From the NCBI GenBank assembly GCA_016716625.1, contig JADJVJ010000006.1, positions 434,001 to 498,000 of the forward strand: a stretch of DNA of 64,000 nt. The letters are read 5' to 3'. Made by a program: the position numbers and the translations under genes. Source of the stretch: Nostocoides sp. (GTDB lineage: Bacteria > Actinomycetota > Actinomycetes > Actinomycetales > Dermatophilaceae). Numbering within the stretch: the stretch's first letter is position 1; every line of letters starts with the position of its first letter. Below the pieces are notes generated by a model that was given only the letters and a program-made list of their open reading frames with translations, ran no database searches and was not told the DNA's origin. Positions 35,430 to 43,212 of this stretch are shown piece after piece.

Positions 35430-35720
35430 TTAGGTCGCGTCGTCGGCTCTGTGTCGTGGTGCGTAGCGCTTCAGTCTGCGAAGCGCAGCGACGTATCGAT
35501 AGATAAACGGGAGTATCGCGCCAAGAGCCAACACTGGATGCACCCAGCCTGGCACTTCCTCCCATGCAAGACCGATGGCTATTGCCATGAAAGCGGCGAC
35601 GAGCATTGCAAGGTACACCGGGAGTGGGCCCAGGCCAGTCGGAGACACCTCTGTGACGAATCTATCGATAGCGCCCTGTCGGTCGGCGGGGCGCCCTGTC
35701 CTTTCCGGCTCGCTAGACAT
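35430..35720 (-). CDS. Small two-helix membrane protein in the lower-GC insert
   Basis: 96 residues. Two membrane segments (about 35-52 and 60-78) between a polar N-terminus (E-R-T-G-R-P-A-D-R-Q) and a basic C-terminus (RRLKRYAPRHRADD). The base composition is visibly lower in G+C than neighbouring genes, and the gene lies between the two copies of a direct repeat, so it was probably acquired or inserted. ATG at 35720. No family recognised. Confidence 0.5.
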   Translation of the reverse strand: MSSEPERTGRPADRQGAIDRFVTEVSPTGLGPLPVYLAMLVAAFMAIAIGLAWEEVPGWVHPVLALGAILPFIYRYVAALRRLKRYAPRHRADDAT

Positions 35721-35721
35721 T

Positions 35722-35788
35722 CAGGCCTCCGCCCGGGGGCCCCGGGGCCGGCTCAGCGGACCGCTCGCGGGGGGTCACCGGGCCGCTC
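35722..35788. repeat. Right copy of the 66-bp direct repeat
   Basis: Copy of 35069-35134; overlaps the 3' end (C-terminal codons) of the YbjN-family gene. The interval between the copies (587 bp) holds the lower-GC membrane-protein gene and a coding-like fragment. Confidence 0.75.
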
Positions 35789-36268
35789 CAAGATCGAGCG
35801 AAACGCCTCGAGGTTGTGCAGCGGCTCACCGCGCTCGACCCGCCACTGCCACTCCTTGCGCATCGAGGTGAGGAACCCCAGGACGAGGAGCTCGTTGAAC
35901 GGCTCGTCCGCCCCGGCGAGGACCACCCCGAGGAGCTGGTCGAGCAGCGCGACATCGACCGCGGCCACCGGCACGCGCCCGGTGAGGTAGACGTCCCCGG
36001 TGGCGTCCACGGCATACGCGATCCCCGGCAGGCGCAGGTTGCGGCGCAGGAGGAACCGGTAGACCTCGGCGTGGTTCTCGTCGGGGTTGCGGATGACGAA
36101 CGCGGAGACCGAGAGAGCCACCTCGTCGACCACGAGCGAGACGACGGTCTTGAGCTTCTTCTCACCCGGGAGCGAGGCGACGATCTCGCCGTCGCGGGCC
36201 CCGGGCTCCCACTCGATGGCGCTCTCGGTGAGGAACCCCGTGATGAGGTCGACGAGTGCGGCTGCCAC
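35753..36268 (-). CDS. YbjN-domain protein
   Basis: 171 residues. Matches the actinobacterial YbjN/type III secretion chaperone-like fold: a beta-rich start (EWEPGARDGEIVASLPGEKKLKTVVSL) then VYRFLLRRNLRLPGIAYAVDATGDVYLTGRVP. YbjN proteins bear on stress tolerance and motility in enterobacteria; no biochemical role is fixed. Usually next to mshA/gpmA in actinobacteria, as Rv0487 in M. tuberculosis. GTG at 36268. Confidence 0.78.
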   Translation of the reverse strand: MAAALVDLITGFLTESAIEWEPGARDGEIVASLPGEKKLKTVVSLVVDEVALSVSAFVIRNPDENHAEVYRFLLRRNLRLPGIAYAVDATGDVYLTGRVPVAAVDVALLDQLLGVVLAGADEPFNELLVLGFLTSMRKEWQWRVERGEPLHNLEAFRSILERPGDPPRAVR

Positions 36269-36321
36269 GCCGTCAGTCTAAGTGGGCGCTCGCGCGCCAC
36301 CCCGGCCTACGCTGGTCCGCT

Positions 36322-37152
36322 GTGAGCAGGCAGCAGCCGGTCGGCGTCATCACGCGCGGCACGACCAACCCGAACCGGTTGCGACGCTGCGACCGGTGGC
36401 TGGTCGGGCCGCAAGCCTGGCGTCTGCGTCTGTATGCCGGCGGCGCGCCGCTCGTCGTCGACCTCGGCTACGGGGCGTCCCCGGTCACCGCCGTCGAGCT
36501 CTCGGACCGACTGCTGCGGGTCCGAGGCGATGTCGAGGTCCTCGGGTTGGAGATCGACCCGGACCGGGTGCGCGCCGCCCGGCCGCTGGCGCGTCCGGGG
36601 CTCGGCTTCGCCGTCGGCGGGTTCGAGATCCCCGTGCCCGGAGATCGCCGGCCGGTCATCGTGCGGGCCTTCAACGTGCTGCGGCAGTACCCCGAGTCCG
36701 AGGTCGCCTCCGCGTGGACGCGCACCCTGGAGCGGCTCGACCCGCAGAGCGGGCTGCTCGTCGACGGGACCTGCGATGAGCTCGGACGGCTCTCCTCCTG
36801 GGTGGCGCTCGAACCGGGTCGTGGACCGATCTCGCTCTCGCTGTCGTTCCGGCTGCGCGGCCTGGTCCGGCCCAGCGCGGTGGCCGAACGGCTGCCCAAG
36901 GCGCTCATCCATCGCCATGTCCCCGGGGAGGGCGTGCATGCCCTCCTGCACGAGCTCGACCGGCAGTGGGAGCGCGCGGCGAGCCACACGGCATACGGGG
37001 TTCGTCAGCGGTTCCTCGCCACCGTGGAGGCCACCCGGGAGGCTGGCTGGCCGGTGATCGACGGCCCGGCGCGATGGCGCCTCGGCGAGGTGACCTTCGC
37101 CTGGGAGGCGGTGGCTCCTGGGGGTCGGAGCGCGGTCAGCGATAGCCGATGA
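36322..37152 (+). CDS. SAM-dependent methyltransferase-like protein
   Basis: 276 residues. A Rossmann-type start with VVDLGYGASPVTAVEL (motif I) and LGLEIDPDRVRAARPL (motif II), then a mostly unassigned C-terminal half with RNVLRQYPESEVASAW-like segments. The motif I is D-L-G-Y-G-A, close to the usual D-x-G-x-G. Target unknown. GTG at 36322; the stop overlaps the convergent DUF2516 gene by 17 bp. Confidence 0.7.
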   Translation: MSRQQPVGVITRGTTNPNRLRRCDRWLVGPQAWRLRLYAGGAPLVVDLGYGASPVTAVELSDRLLRVRGDVEVLGLEIDPDRVRAARPLARPGLGFAVGGFEIPVPGDRRPVIVRAFNVLRQYPESEVASAWTRTLERLDPQSGLLVDGTCDELGRLSSWVALEPGRGPISLSLSFRLRGLVRPSAVAERLPKALIHRHVPGEGVHALLHELDRQWERAASHTAYGVRQRFLATVEATREAGWPVIDGPARWRLGEVTFAWEAVAPGGRSAVSDSR

Positions 37153-37441
37153 GCCCGCGCAGGGCGGGGCGCACATCTGCGAGGTAGATGCCCGCGCCGA
37201 GGATCCCCAACAGCTGGAGGAAGAAGAACGCCCCCGGCGCGGCCACCGAGATGGCACCGACGGCACAGCAAAGGCCGGTGATGATGAGCCAGAACTGCTT
37301 GGTCCGCTTGTCCGCGGCGATGAAGGCGTCGGGCCGGTGGCTGATGGTGTCGACGAGGGCCCAGACCTCCATGGCCAGGGCGGCAAAGGCGAGCGCGTAG
37401 ACGAGGTAGAACTCGGCCAATCTGAAGGTGCTCGGCGCCAT
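37136..37441 (-). CDS. DUF2516 small membrane protein
   Basis: 101 residues, three hydrophobic segments (about 10-30, 45-70, 75-92), with FAALAMEVWALVDTISHRPDAFIAADKRTKQFW, a DUF2516 pattern; the M. tuberculosis counterpart Rv0476 lies next to the HBHA gene, and here HBHA-like and XRE genes are 1.5-2 kb away. ATG at 37441 is used; a GTG nine bases further out is also possible. Confidence 0.8.
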   Translation of the reverse strand: MAPSTFRLAEFYLVYALAFAALAMEVWALVDTISHRPDAFIAADKRTKQFWLIITGLCCAVGAISVAAPGAFFFLQLLGILGAGIYLADVRPALRGLIGYR

Positions 37442-37451
37442 GCCGGTCACT

Positions 37452-37889
37452 CTACCGAGGCGCCTCAGCCTCGAGCAGGATCGTCACCGGCCCGTCGTTG
37501 GTCAGGGTGACGGCCATATCAGCGCCGAAGACCCCGGTGGCGACCTCGATCCCCCGCTCCCGCAGCTGGGCCGCGACGACCTCGACGAGCGGTTCGGCGA
37601 CCGGCCGCGGGGCGGCCCGGTTCCAGGTCGGCCGTCGGCCCTTGGTGGTCTCGGCATAGAGGGTGAACTGGCTGACCAGGAGCACCGGGGCGCCCTCGTC
37701 GAGGACGGAGCGCTCATCGCGCAGGATCCGCAGGTCGGCGATTTTGCGCGCGATGATCTCGGCCTGGTCTGGCCCGTCGTCATGGGTGACTCCGACGAGC
37801 GCGAGGATCCCGGGCCGGTCGATCGCGCCGACGACGACCCCGTCGACGACGACCGAGGCGCTCCTCACGCGCTGCAGCACGGCTCGCAC
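37452..37889 (-). CDS. dtd: D-aminoacyl-tRNA deacylase
   Basis: 145 residues, the normal length. SQFTLYA (catalytic-region motif) and TNDGPVTI (cross-subunit Gly-cis-Pro motif appears as NDGPVTI) are present, with RAVLQRVRSASV at the start. Removes D-amino acids (and glycine) mischarged onto tRNA. GTG start at 37889. Confidence 0.93.
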   Translation of the reverse strand: MRAVLQRVRSASVVVDGVVVGAIDRPGILALVGVTHDDGPDQAEIIARKIADLRILRDERSVLDEGAPVLLVSQFTLYAETTKGRRPTWNRAAPRPVAEPLVEVVAAQLRERGIEVATGVFGADMAVTLTNDGPVTILLEAEAPR

Positions 37890-37900
37890 GGCGCTCCCGT

Positions 37901-38887
37901 TCAGCCGAGGTCGGCGACGACCGCGCCGACCGGTGCGCCGTGACCGTACACCGGGGCGGCTTCCAGCCGCTCGTATGCCGTGGAGGGCACCCCGAGCCGC
38001 TTCAGGACGGCGGCGAGGATGACCGGCCGGGCCCGCTGACCGCCGTCAGCGACCTTGAGGGCGATCCCGCGGCCATCGCTCAGGCCGACGGCATACACGG
38101 CCTCGGCGCCGTCCTTGGCGATGAGGCCCTCGGTACCGGCCATGAGCGCGGTGACGTCGCGGCGGGTGCCGCCGACGTACTCCGGGTGGGTGCGCATCGC
38201 AGTGACGATCTCGTGCTCGAGGCTGCCCGGGGCGGCGGCGGCAAGGTGGCCGAAGGCGCGCGCGAGCCCGCCCAATGACAAACCCATGACGGGGGCCCCA
38301 CAGCCGTCGACCGCCATCCCGGAGACCGGCTCGCCGGCCACGTCGCCGAGGGTTTCCTCCATGAGCTGCTGCAGGGGGTGATCGGGGTCGCGGTAGGTCG
38401 CCAGGTCCCAGCCTTGCAGCAGGCAAGTGCGCAGCATCGCGGCGTGCTTGCCCGAACAGTTCTGCGAGAGCGAGCGCGGAGCCCGGTGGGCGGCGATCCA
38501 GGCGGTCCGCTCGTCCTCGTCATACGGCAGGTCGGGGGTGTTCTGCAGGTCGGCCTCGCTGAGGCCACCGGCGGCGAGGATGGTGCGCACCCCGTCGAGG
38601 TGGAAGGGCTGGGCCGAATGCGAGGCGCAGGCCAGGGCGAGTTCCCGCGGCGGCAGTCGTAGCCCGGCGCGAAGCATGGCCAGGCCCTGGAGTGGCTTGT
38701 TCGAGGAGCGCGGGAGGATCGGGGTGACCGCGTCGCCCCAGACCTGCGCGAGCGAGCCGTCCGGGGCCGTGACCGCGACGCTCGCGCGGTGGACCGACTC
38801 GACGAACCCACCTCGGGTCACGTAGGCAAGCACGGGAGCCTCGGTGAGGACAGCCGGCGGGGTCTCCATCTTGGGCGCGGCGGGCAC
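37901..38887 (-). CDS. Asparaginase, Rhizobium-etli type (asparaginase II family)
   Basis: 328 residues. Features of the PF06089 family: SSNKPLQGLAMLRAG, LACASHSAQPFHLDGV, QNCSGKHAAMLRTCL, VDGCGAPVMGLSLGGLARAF, and a C-terminal LKVADGGQRARPVI. These enzymes hydrolyse asparagine to aspartate with a Ser-Lys centre and are unrelated to the L-asparaginase type I/II of E. coli. ATG at 38887; 11 bp downstream of it is dtd, on the same strand, so a common transcript is likely. Confidence 0.87.
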   Translation of the reverse strand: MPAAPKMETPPAVLTEAPVLAYVTRGGFVESVHRASVAVTAPDGSLAQVWGDAVTPILPRSSNKPLQGLAMLRAGLRLPPRELALACASHSAQPFHLDGVRTILAAGGLSEADLQNTPDLPYDEDERTAWIAAHRAPRSLSQNCSGKHAAMLRTCLLQGWDLATYRDPDHPLQQLMEETLGDVAGEPVSGMAVDGCGAPVMGLSLGGLARAFGHLAAAAPGSLEHEIVTAMRTHPEYVGGTRRDVTALMAGTEGLIAKDGAEAVYAVGLSDGRGIALKVADGGQRARPVILAAVLKRLGVPSTAYERLEAAPVYGHGAPVGAVVADLG

Positions 38888-38954
38888 ACGCAGAGGCTAT
38901 CGCGGCCCCGGCCCACTATTCCCGGACGCGGTGTGGCCATCGTCACGCTAGCCG

Positions 38955-38994
38955 CAGTTTGCATTTTGCTAACTACAGCAAGCATACTTGTGGC
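38955..38994 (+). promoter_or_regulatory. Promoter with overlapping inverted repeat, probably leaderless, for the XRE regulator
   Basis: An AT-rich island holds the hexamer TTTGCA (about 38958) and CATACT (38983-38988), spaced 19 bp, in the positions of -35 and -10 elements; the ATG starts 6 bp after the -10, so a start-codon transcript (leaderless) is likely and no ribosome site is seen. Between the two hexamers lies TTGCT-aactac-AGCAA (38966-38981), a small inverted repeat in operator position, suggesting that the XRE protein regulates itself. Confidence 0.5.
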
Positions 38995-39468
38995 ATGAGC
39001 CGGAACCCGCTGAACGACCTGGGCAGCAGCCTCGGGGACTACCTGCGCGAACAGCGCCAGGGAGCCCGACTGTCCCTGCGTCAGCTCTCCGAACTCGCCG
39101 GGATCTCCAACCCCTACCTTTCGCAGATCGAGCGGGGTTTGAAGCGCCCGAGCGCAGAGATTCTCCAACAGCTCGCCAAAGGCCTGGAGGTCTCCGCCGA
39201 AAGCCTGTACGTCAAGGCCGGCATCCTCGACGAGGAGTTCGGCCCAGACCGGATCGACCTCGACGTCCGTCGGGCGATCCAGGCCGACGCCAAGCTCACC
39301 GCCCGGCAGAAGAAGACCCTGCTCGACGTCTACGAATCCTTCGTCGACGACGAGGAGGCCACGGCCGCGCACGCGCTGACGCAGCCGGCCCCCAAGACCC
39401 GCACCACCCGTATCACCCGCTCAACCCCCAAGACCCCCCACGGCACGCCGCACGGCGCGCACCTCTGA
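38995..39468 (+). CDS. XRE-family transcription regulator
   Basis: 157 residues. A helix-turn-helix of the lambda-repressor class at about 14-65 (LGDYLREQRQGARLSLRQLSELAGISNPYLSQIERGLKRPS) followed by an acidic spacer and a Thr/Pro-rich basic tail. In M. tuberculosis the regulator Rv0474 precedes HBHA (Rv0475) in the same arrangement; here the HBHA-like gene follows 14 bp later, so the two form a unit. ATG at 38995 chosen because an upstream frame to 38959 would include the promoter. Confidence 0.85.
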   Translation: MSRNPLNDLGSSLGDYLREQRQGARLSLRQLSELAGISNPYLSQIERGLKRPSAEILQQLAKGLEVSAESLYVKAGILDEEFGPDRIDLDVRRAIQADAKLTARQKKTLLDVYESFVDDEEATAAHALTQPAPKTRTTRITRSTPKTPHGTPHGAHL

Positions 39469-39482
39469 AGGAGAACACCACC

Positions 39483-40145
39483 ATGTCCGTCATCGACGAC
39501 CTCAAGAAGACCATCGACACCACCCCGCTCTACGCCGCCGTCGGCGTGACCGACCTCGCGGTCGAGAAGGTGCGCGAGGCCCGCGTTCGCGCGGAGAAGG
39601 CGACCGCCGACCTCCGCGTCGAGCTCGACCCGACCAAGGTCATGGAGCAGGTCAAGGACCTCCCCGCCCAGGCCCTCAACCAGTCTCTCGTCTTCGGCGG
39701 CAAGGTCTCCGAGGGCTACGACGAGCTCGCCGTCCGCGGCCGTGACCTCGTTGCCCGGATCCGTCGCCAGAAGGCCACCCAGGACCTGGTCAACCAGGCC
39801 GAGGTCGCCGTCGCCCAGGCCAAGGGTGCGGTCACCTCCGCTCGCCACGCGGCGGCCGAGGTCGAGCGCTCCGCCAAGGCGACGCTCACCACCACCCGCA
39901 AGGAGGCCGCTCGGGTCGCCAGCACCCTGGTGGACTCGGTTGCCGACGAGGCCAAGGTTGCCCAGGCCGAGGTCACCAAGTCGGTCCGCCGCACCCGCAC
40001 GGCCGCCAAGCGCACCGCGACCACCACCCGCAACCAGGCGAAGAAGGCCACCGCCTCCACCAAGGCTGCGACCACCTCGGTTCGCAAGACCGCGGCCGCC
40101 TCGACCAAGGCGACCAAGGCGACCGCCGCCAAGGTTGGCGACTGA
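39483..40145 (+). CDS. HBHA-like protein with Lys/Ala-rich C-terminal tail
   Basis: 220 residues, almost without hydrophobic segments. The N-terminal half is a coiled coil (IDDLKKTIDTTPLYAAVG, EGYDELAVRGRDLVARIRRQKATQD), the second half a repetitive Ala/Thr/Lys region ending with TKATKATAAKVGD. This is the layout of the heparin-binding haemagglutinin (HBHA) of M. tuberculosis and of related lipid-droplet or granule proteins of other actinobacteria, where the Lys-rich tail binds polyanions or nucleic acid. AAGGAG 8 nt before the ATG at 39483. Ends with a hairpin terminator. Confidence 0.75.
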   Translation: MSVIDDLKKTIDTTPLYAAVGVTDLAVEKVREARVRAEKATADLRVELDPTKVMEQVKDLPAQALNQSLVFGGKVSEGYDELAVRGRDLVARIRRQKATQDLVNQAEVAVAQAKGAVTSARHAAAEVERSAKATLTTTRKEAARVASTLVDSVADEAKVAQAEVTKSVRRTRTAAKRTATTTRNQAKKATASTKAATTSVRKTAAASTKATKATAAKVGD

Positions 40146-40215
40146 TCACCTCACCCGCCCGTATGGCGTGCGCCTGAGCGCATCGCCCACGGGTAGCCCA
40201 CCCGGCAGATAGACG

Positions 40216-40258
40216 TGGCCCGGGTCGCGACCGGACATGATCCTCGCGACCCGGGCCA
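40216..40258. terminator. Bidirectional hairpin terminator between the HBHA-like gene and the BKACE gene
   Basis: A 15-bp perfect stem (40216-40230 with 40244-40258; arm TGGCCCGGGTCGCGA) closes a 13-nt loop between two convergent genes. Confidence 0.8.
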
Positions 40259-40281
40259 TCTGCTGTCGCCAGGGACCGCGC

Positions 40282-41124
40282 TCAGCGGTCCTTGATCCCG
40301 AGCAGCTCCCGGGCCTGCCGCGTGCTCAGCGGGGGCCGCTGCATGAGCCGGGCGAACTCGGCCGCCCGCTCGACGAGCTCGGCGTTGTGGCCCACGACCT
40401 GACCGCGAGCAAAGACAACGTTGTCCTCCATCCCCACGCGGGCATGCCCGCCGGCCGCGAGCGCCGCCGCAAGGATGGGCAGGTGGCCACGCCCGATGCC
40501 GGTCGCCGACCACGAGGTCACCGCCTCGGGCATGACGGCGAGCGCGGCATGCAGGGCCGTCGCGGTCGCCGGGAGCGCACCGGGCACCCCGAGAACGATG
40601 TCGAGGTGCACTGTGCCGCCATACGGCAGGCCGTGGGTGTCGAGCAGCCGCTGGAGGGCGTACATCTGGCTCACGTCGAAGATCTCGAACTCGGGAACCA
40701 CCTCACGCTCCTGGGCCAGGACGTACAGCTCGCTCATGAACGGCCACGGGTTGAGGAAAACGTCATCGCCGAAGTTCGTCGTCCCGCACGTGAGCGAGCA
40801 GGAGTCGGGATTGGCGTCGAGGACGCGCAGCCGATCCTGAAGCGGGTCATGGACCGAGCCACCGGTGGACAGTTGGACGATGAGGTCAGTGGCCTCGCGG
40901 ACGGCGTCCACGCGCTCCTTGAGGAGCACCGGGTCCAGGGTCGGCTGGTGGTCGGCGTCCCGAACGTGGATATGGATGAGGGCCGCCCCGGCGGCCTCGC
41001 AGCGACGAGCCGTCTCGACGAGCTCCTCGGTGGTCGTCGGCAACTGCGGCAGGTCGGCCTTCTGGTGCTCGGCGCCGGTGGGAGCCAGGGTGATCAACGT
41101 GCCGGGTGTCGGTCGCAAAGCCAT
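40282..41124 (-). CDS. BKACE family protein (3-keto-5-aminohexanoate cleavage-type)
   Basis: 280 residues. TIM-barrel DUF849 with the zinc-site motif AALIHIHVRDADHQPTLD (H-x-H and D) and GGTVHLDIVLGV, EDNVVFARGQVVGHNAELV near the end. BKACE enzymes cleave beta-keto acids with acetyl-CoA; each member has its own substrate, and this one cannot be assigned. ATG at 41124; no clear ribosome site, so the start carries some doubt. Convergent with the HBHA-like gene. Confidence 0.82.
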   Translation of the reverse strand: MALRPTPGTLITLAPTGAEHQKADLPQLPTTTEELVETARRCEAAGAALIHIHVRDADHQPTLDPVLLKERVDAVREATDLIVQLSTGGSVHDPLQDRLRVLDANPDSCSLTCGTTNFGDDVFLNPWPFMSELYVLAQEREVVPEFEIFDVSQMYALQRLLDTHGLPYGGTVHLDIVLGVPGALPATATALHAALAVMPEAVTSWSATGIGRGHLPILAAALAAGGHARVGMEDNVVFARGQVVGHNAELVERAAEFARLMQRPPLSTRQARELLGIKDR

Positions 41125-41285
41125 ACGCCAACTATGGCATTTCGGGAGAACGCGCCCGAGCCTCGAGCGGCCCGACGACACCACCGGTAGGGTTGCGAGG
41201 CACGCAACCCGCACATGATCGCACCTTCGGATTCCGTGGTGTTCGACGTCACGTGACACCGATTTTCCAAAAACGCCCGTTTGAC

Positions 41286-41313
41286 TTGACGGCATGCGTG
41301 GATTGCGTAGTAT
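41286..41313 (+). promoter_or_regulatory. Strong vegetative promoter for the 6C RNA
   Basis: TTGACG (41286-41291) and TAGTAT (41308-41313) spaced by 16 bp, near consensus for the main sigma factor and unusually good for this genome; an alternative -35 TTGACT overlaps at 41281. It points into a gap with no protein gene but a C-rich structured RNA. Confidence 0.7.
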
Positions 41314-41319
41314 TACCGA

Positions 41320-41420
41320 CACGCTCCCCCTAGGGGTTGAGCGACGGCGGACCGGCTTCTCCCCCCCGGAGCTCGGCTCGCCGACGGCCCCGGTTGTCCC
41401 CCCGACCGGGGCCGTCCCTA
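41320..41420 (+). ncRNA. 6C small RNA
   Basis: Starting about 7 bp after the promoter, a transcript of about 100 nt holds two hairpins with a run of at least six C in each loop: one around 41350-41375 (loop CCCCCCC) and a 12-bp stem (41383-41394 with 41405-41416) whose 10-nt loop holds CCCCCC and which also acts as terminator. This is the pattern of the actinobacterial 6C RNA (called B11 in M. tuberculosis, scr3559 in Streptomyces), known to act by C-rich loops on G-rich ribosome sites. Ends are estimates; no coding sequence fits. The strand is fixed by promoter and hairpins. Confidence 0.75.
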
Positions 41421-41452
41421 TTCCCCAGAGTTACCGCCCCTGAGGCCTCGGC

Positions 41453-42313
41453 TCAGCCGCGATCAAGCCGCCCGGCGAGCACGGCATCGGCGATCCGAAC
41501 ACCCTCCTCGGCGCCGCGGGTGACCCCCTGAGCGCAGCCGACGAGCCACAGCCCGACACCGCGCGCATCGCCGCGGGTGTACGCGGCCAGCCCACCGAGG
41601 TAGGCCGCCTGACCCCCGGCCAGATGCCCCACCTCGGGGCAAGCCACCCCCGTGGGGTCGACGCCGGCCGTGCGCAGCAGCGCGCGCTCAAACGCCCGTG
41701 CCACGACCCCGTTGCCCGCGACGAACGGACGCGCCGTGAGCAACTCCGCATGCACGATCCCAGCGACCACGATGACGGGCAGCTCCCGGGCCACGGCGAG
41801 CACCTCGGCGACCGCCGCCAACCGCGCCCGGGCCATCGCGGCCGACGGCGCCGGCCCCAGGTCGGTGAGCTCACGGCATACGTCACCGTCCTCGCGGGGG
41901 CGGCCCACCTGATGCTCGGGGAGGCGGCCGGCGACCGCTGCCACGTGCAGCCGCGCCCACGCCTGCATCGGGGCGCGGAGCAGGAGCGCGGCGAGGTGCT
42001 CGGTCTGGGCGGTCGCCTGGACGCATCCCCTCACCGTGGCCTCGAGCGGGCCGAGCGGATCCGGCCACGGCCGGGCCCCGACGACGTGTTCGCGGACGAG
42101 ATCGACCGGGTAAGGCGCGCCCTCGAGTTCCGCACTCGCCCGCGCCCCCCGAACCCGGGACTCGGCCGCGGCCTCGGGGATCCGGCGGCGGAGCGCCTGA
42201 TGCCAGCGCAATGCACCGCACGCGTCCCGAGCCTCGGTCACCGCCGAGGCCACCTCGGGCAGGTCGGCGAGGGTACGGACGGCGCTGAGCAGGGCTGTGC
42301 GGCCTTCGGTCAT
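41453..42313 (-). CDS. Fic-like protein with degenerate active site
   Basis: 286 residues, Ala-rich. The Fic core helix is recognisable as H-A-E-L-L-T-A-R-P-F-V-A-G-N-G-V-V-A-R near residue 190, but the catalytic His of the H-P-F-x-x-G-N-G-R motif is Arg (R-P-F) and the Gly-Arg end is altered, so AMP transfer is unlikely. An N-terminal SAELEGAPYP resembles the inhibitory helix. Often annotated as oxidoreductase in actinobacteria near acyl-CoA genes; here it is coupled to a thioesterase by ATGA (42310-42313). Confidence 0.68.
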   Translation of the reverse strand: MTEGRTALLSAVRTLADLPEVASAVTEARDACGALRWHQALRRRIPEAAAESRVRGARASAELEGAPYPVDLVREHVVGARPWPDPLGPLEATVRGCVQATAQTEHLAALLLRAPMQAWARLHVAAVAGRLPEHQVGRPREDGDVCRELTDLGPAPSAAMARARLAAVAEVLAVARELPVIVVAGIVHAELLTARPFVAGNGVVARAFERALLRTAGVDPTGVACPEVGHLAGGQAAYLGGLAAYTRGDARGVGLWLVGCAQGVTRGAEEGVRIADAVLAGRLDRG

Positions 42314-43152
42314 GCCACACCACCCGATCGCGGGGCCTGTTGCGGCATCCGGATTCCGGCAAGTTGGCGGGACTGGGCGATGACCCGGCCGCTGTCATCC
42401 CAGAGCGTCGCGTCCTCCTCCAGGAGCCCTCCGACAACGGTCGAGGCCGAGAGTGCGAGCCGCAACCACCCCGACTCCGGGGGCAAGGCCCGCAGATAGC
42501 CGGTGAACTCCAGCGTCGGCGCCCAGCCCGGGACCCCGAGGTCGAAGGACACCGGGGGCATCGCATCGAGGAAGAACGGGACCGCAGCAACTCCTCCCAC
42601 CTCGCCGTCGGAGAGCCGGATCCAGGACCGCATCCGGCCTTCTCCGGAGGGTTGGCCGAGAGCCCACAGGGCCGTCGCCGGGTCGATCCGCAGGTCGATC
42701 CGGTCCAGGATCGCCACCTCCTGGGCGGATGGGGCCGATCGGTCGGCCCGAATGCACTGCTCAGGGGGCGGCATCGGCGGCGGGGTGGGCGAGGTGTACA
42801 CCCGATCGCCGAGCTGTCCCAAGTCGCCGAGGGTGACCAGGGTGCTCACTCGCACCGTCTCCTCCTGGAGGAGCCGGACACTCACCGCGGACACCGAACG
42901 GCCAGCCCGCAGCGGCTCGACGAGCACGACGGTCGGACCCTCTTGGGCCGCGGAGTGGAAGTGGCTGCTCCAGGCGATCGGATGCTCCTGGCCTCCCGGG
43001 CTCCATCGGGCCGCCGTCGTGGTGGCGAGCGCCATCAGCAGCCCCCCGTTGATCCCCGCCCCGATCCGCCAGGCGTCGGTGAGCAGAACATGCCCGCGCA
43101 GCTCGCTCTCCCAGGTGACGTCGAGGGCGGCGGAAAGGTCGACAAGACTCAT
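42310..43152 (-). CDS. Acyl-CoA thioesterase-like double hotdog protein
   Basis: 280 residues, two hotdog halves: one with DAWRIGAGINGGLLMALATTTA and HFHSAAQEGPTVVLVEPLRAGRSVSAVSVRLLQE, another with WLRLALSASTVVGGLLEEDATLWDDSGRVIAQSRQLA, the TesB/4HBT_3 arrangement. Acyl-CoA hydrolysis is expected; chain length unknown. ATG at 43152. Divergent from the LytS gene (60 bp apart). Confidence 0.75.
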   Translation of the reverse strand: MSLVDLSAALDVTWESELRGHVLLTDAWRIGAGINGGLLMALATTTAARWSPGGQEHPIAWSSHFHSAAQEGPTVVLVEPLRAGRSVSAVSVRLLQEETVRVSTLVTLGDLGQLGDRVYTSPTPPPMPPPEQCIRADRSAPSAQEVAILDRIDLRIDPATALWALGQPSGEGRMRSWIRLSDGEVGGVAAVPFFLDAMPPVSFDLGVPGWAPTLEFTGYLRALPPESGWLRLALSASTVVGGLLEEDATLWDDSGRVIAQSRQLAGIRMPQQAPRSGGVA

Positions 43153-43212
43153 GCCCCCGTCATACCAGAGAGCCCTAGCCGACCCAGCGCAGCCACCCTA
43201 GAGTCAGGGTCC

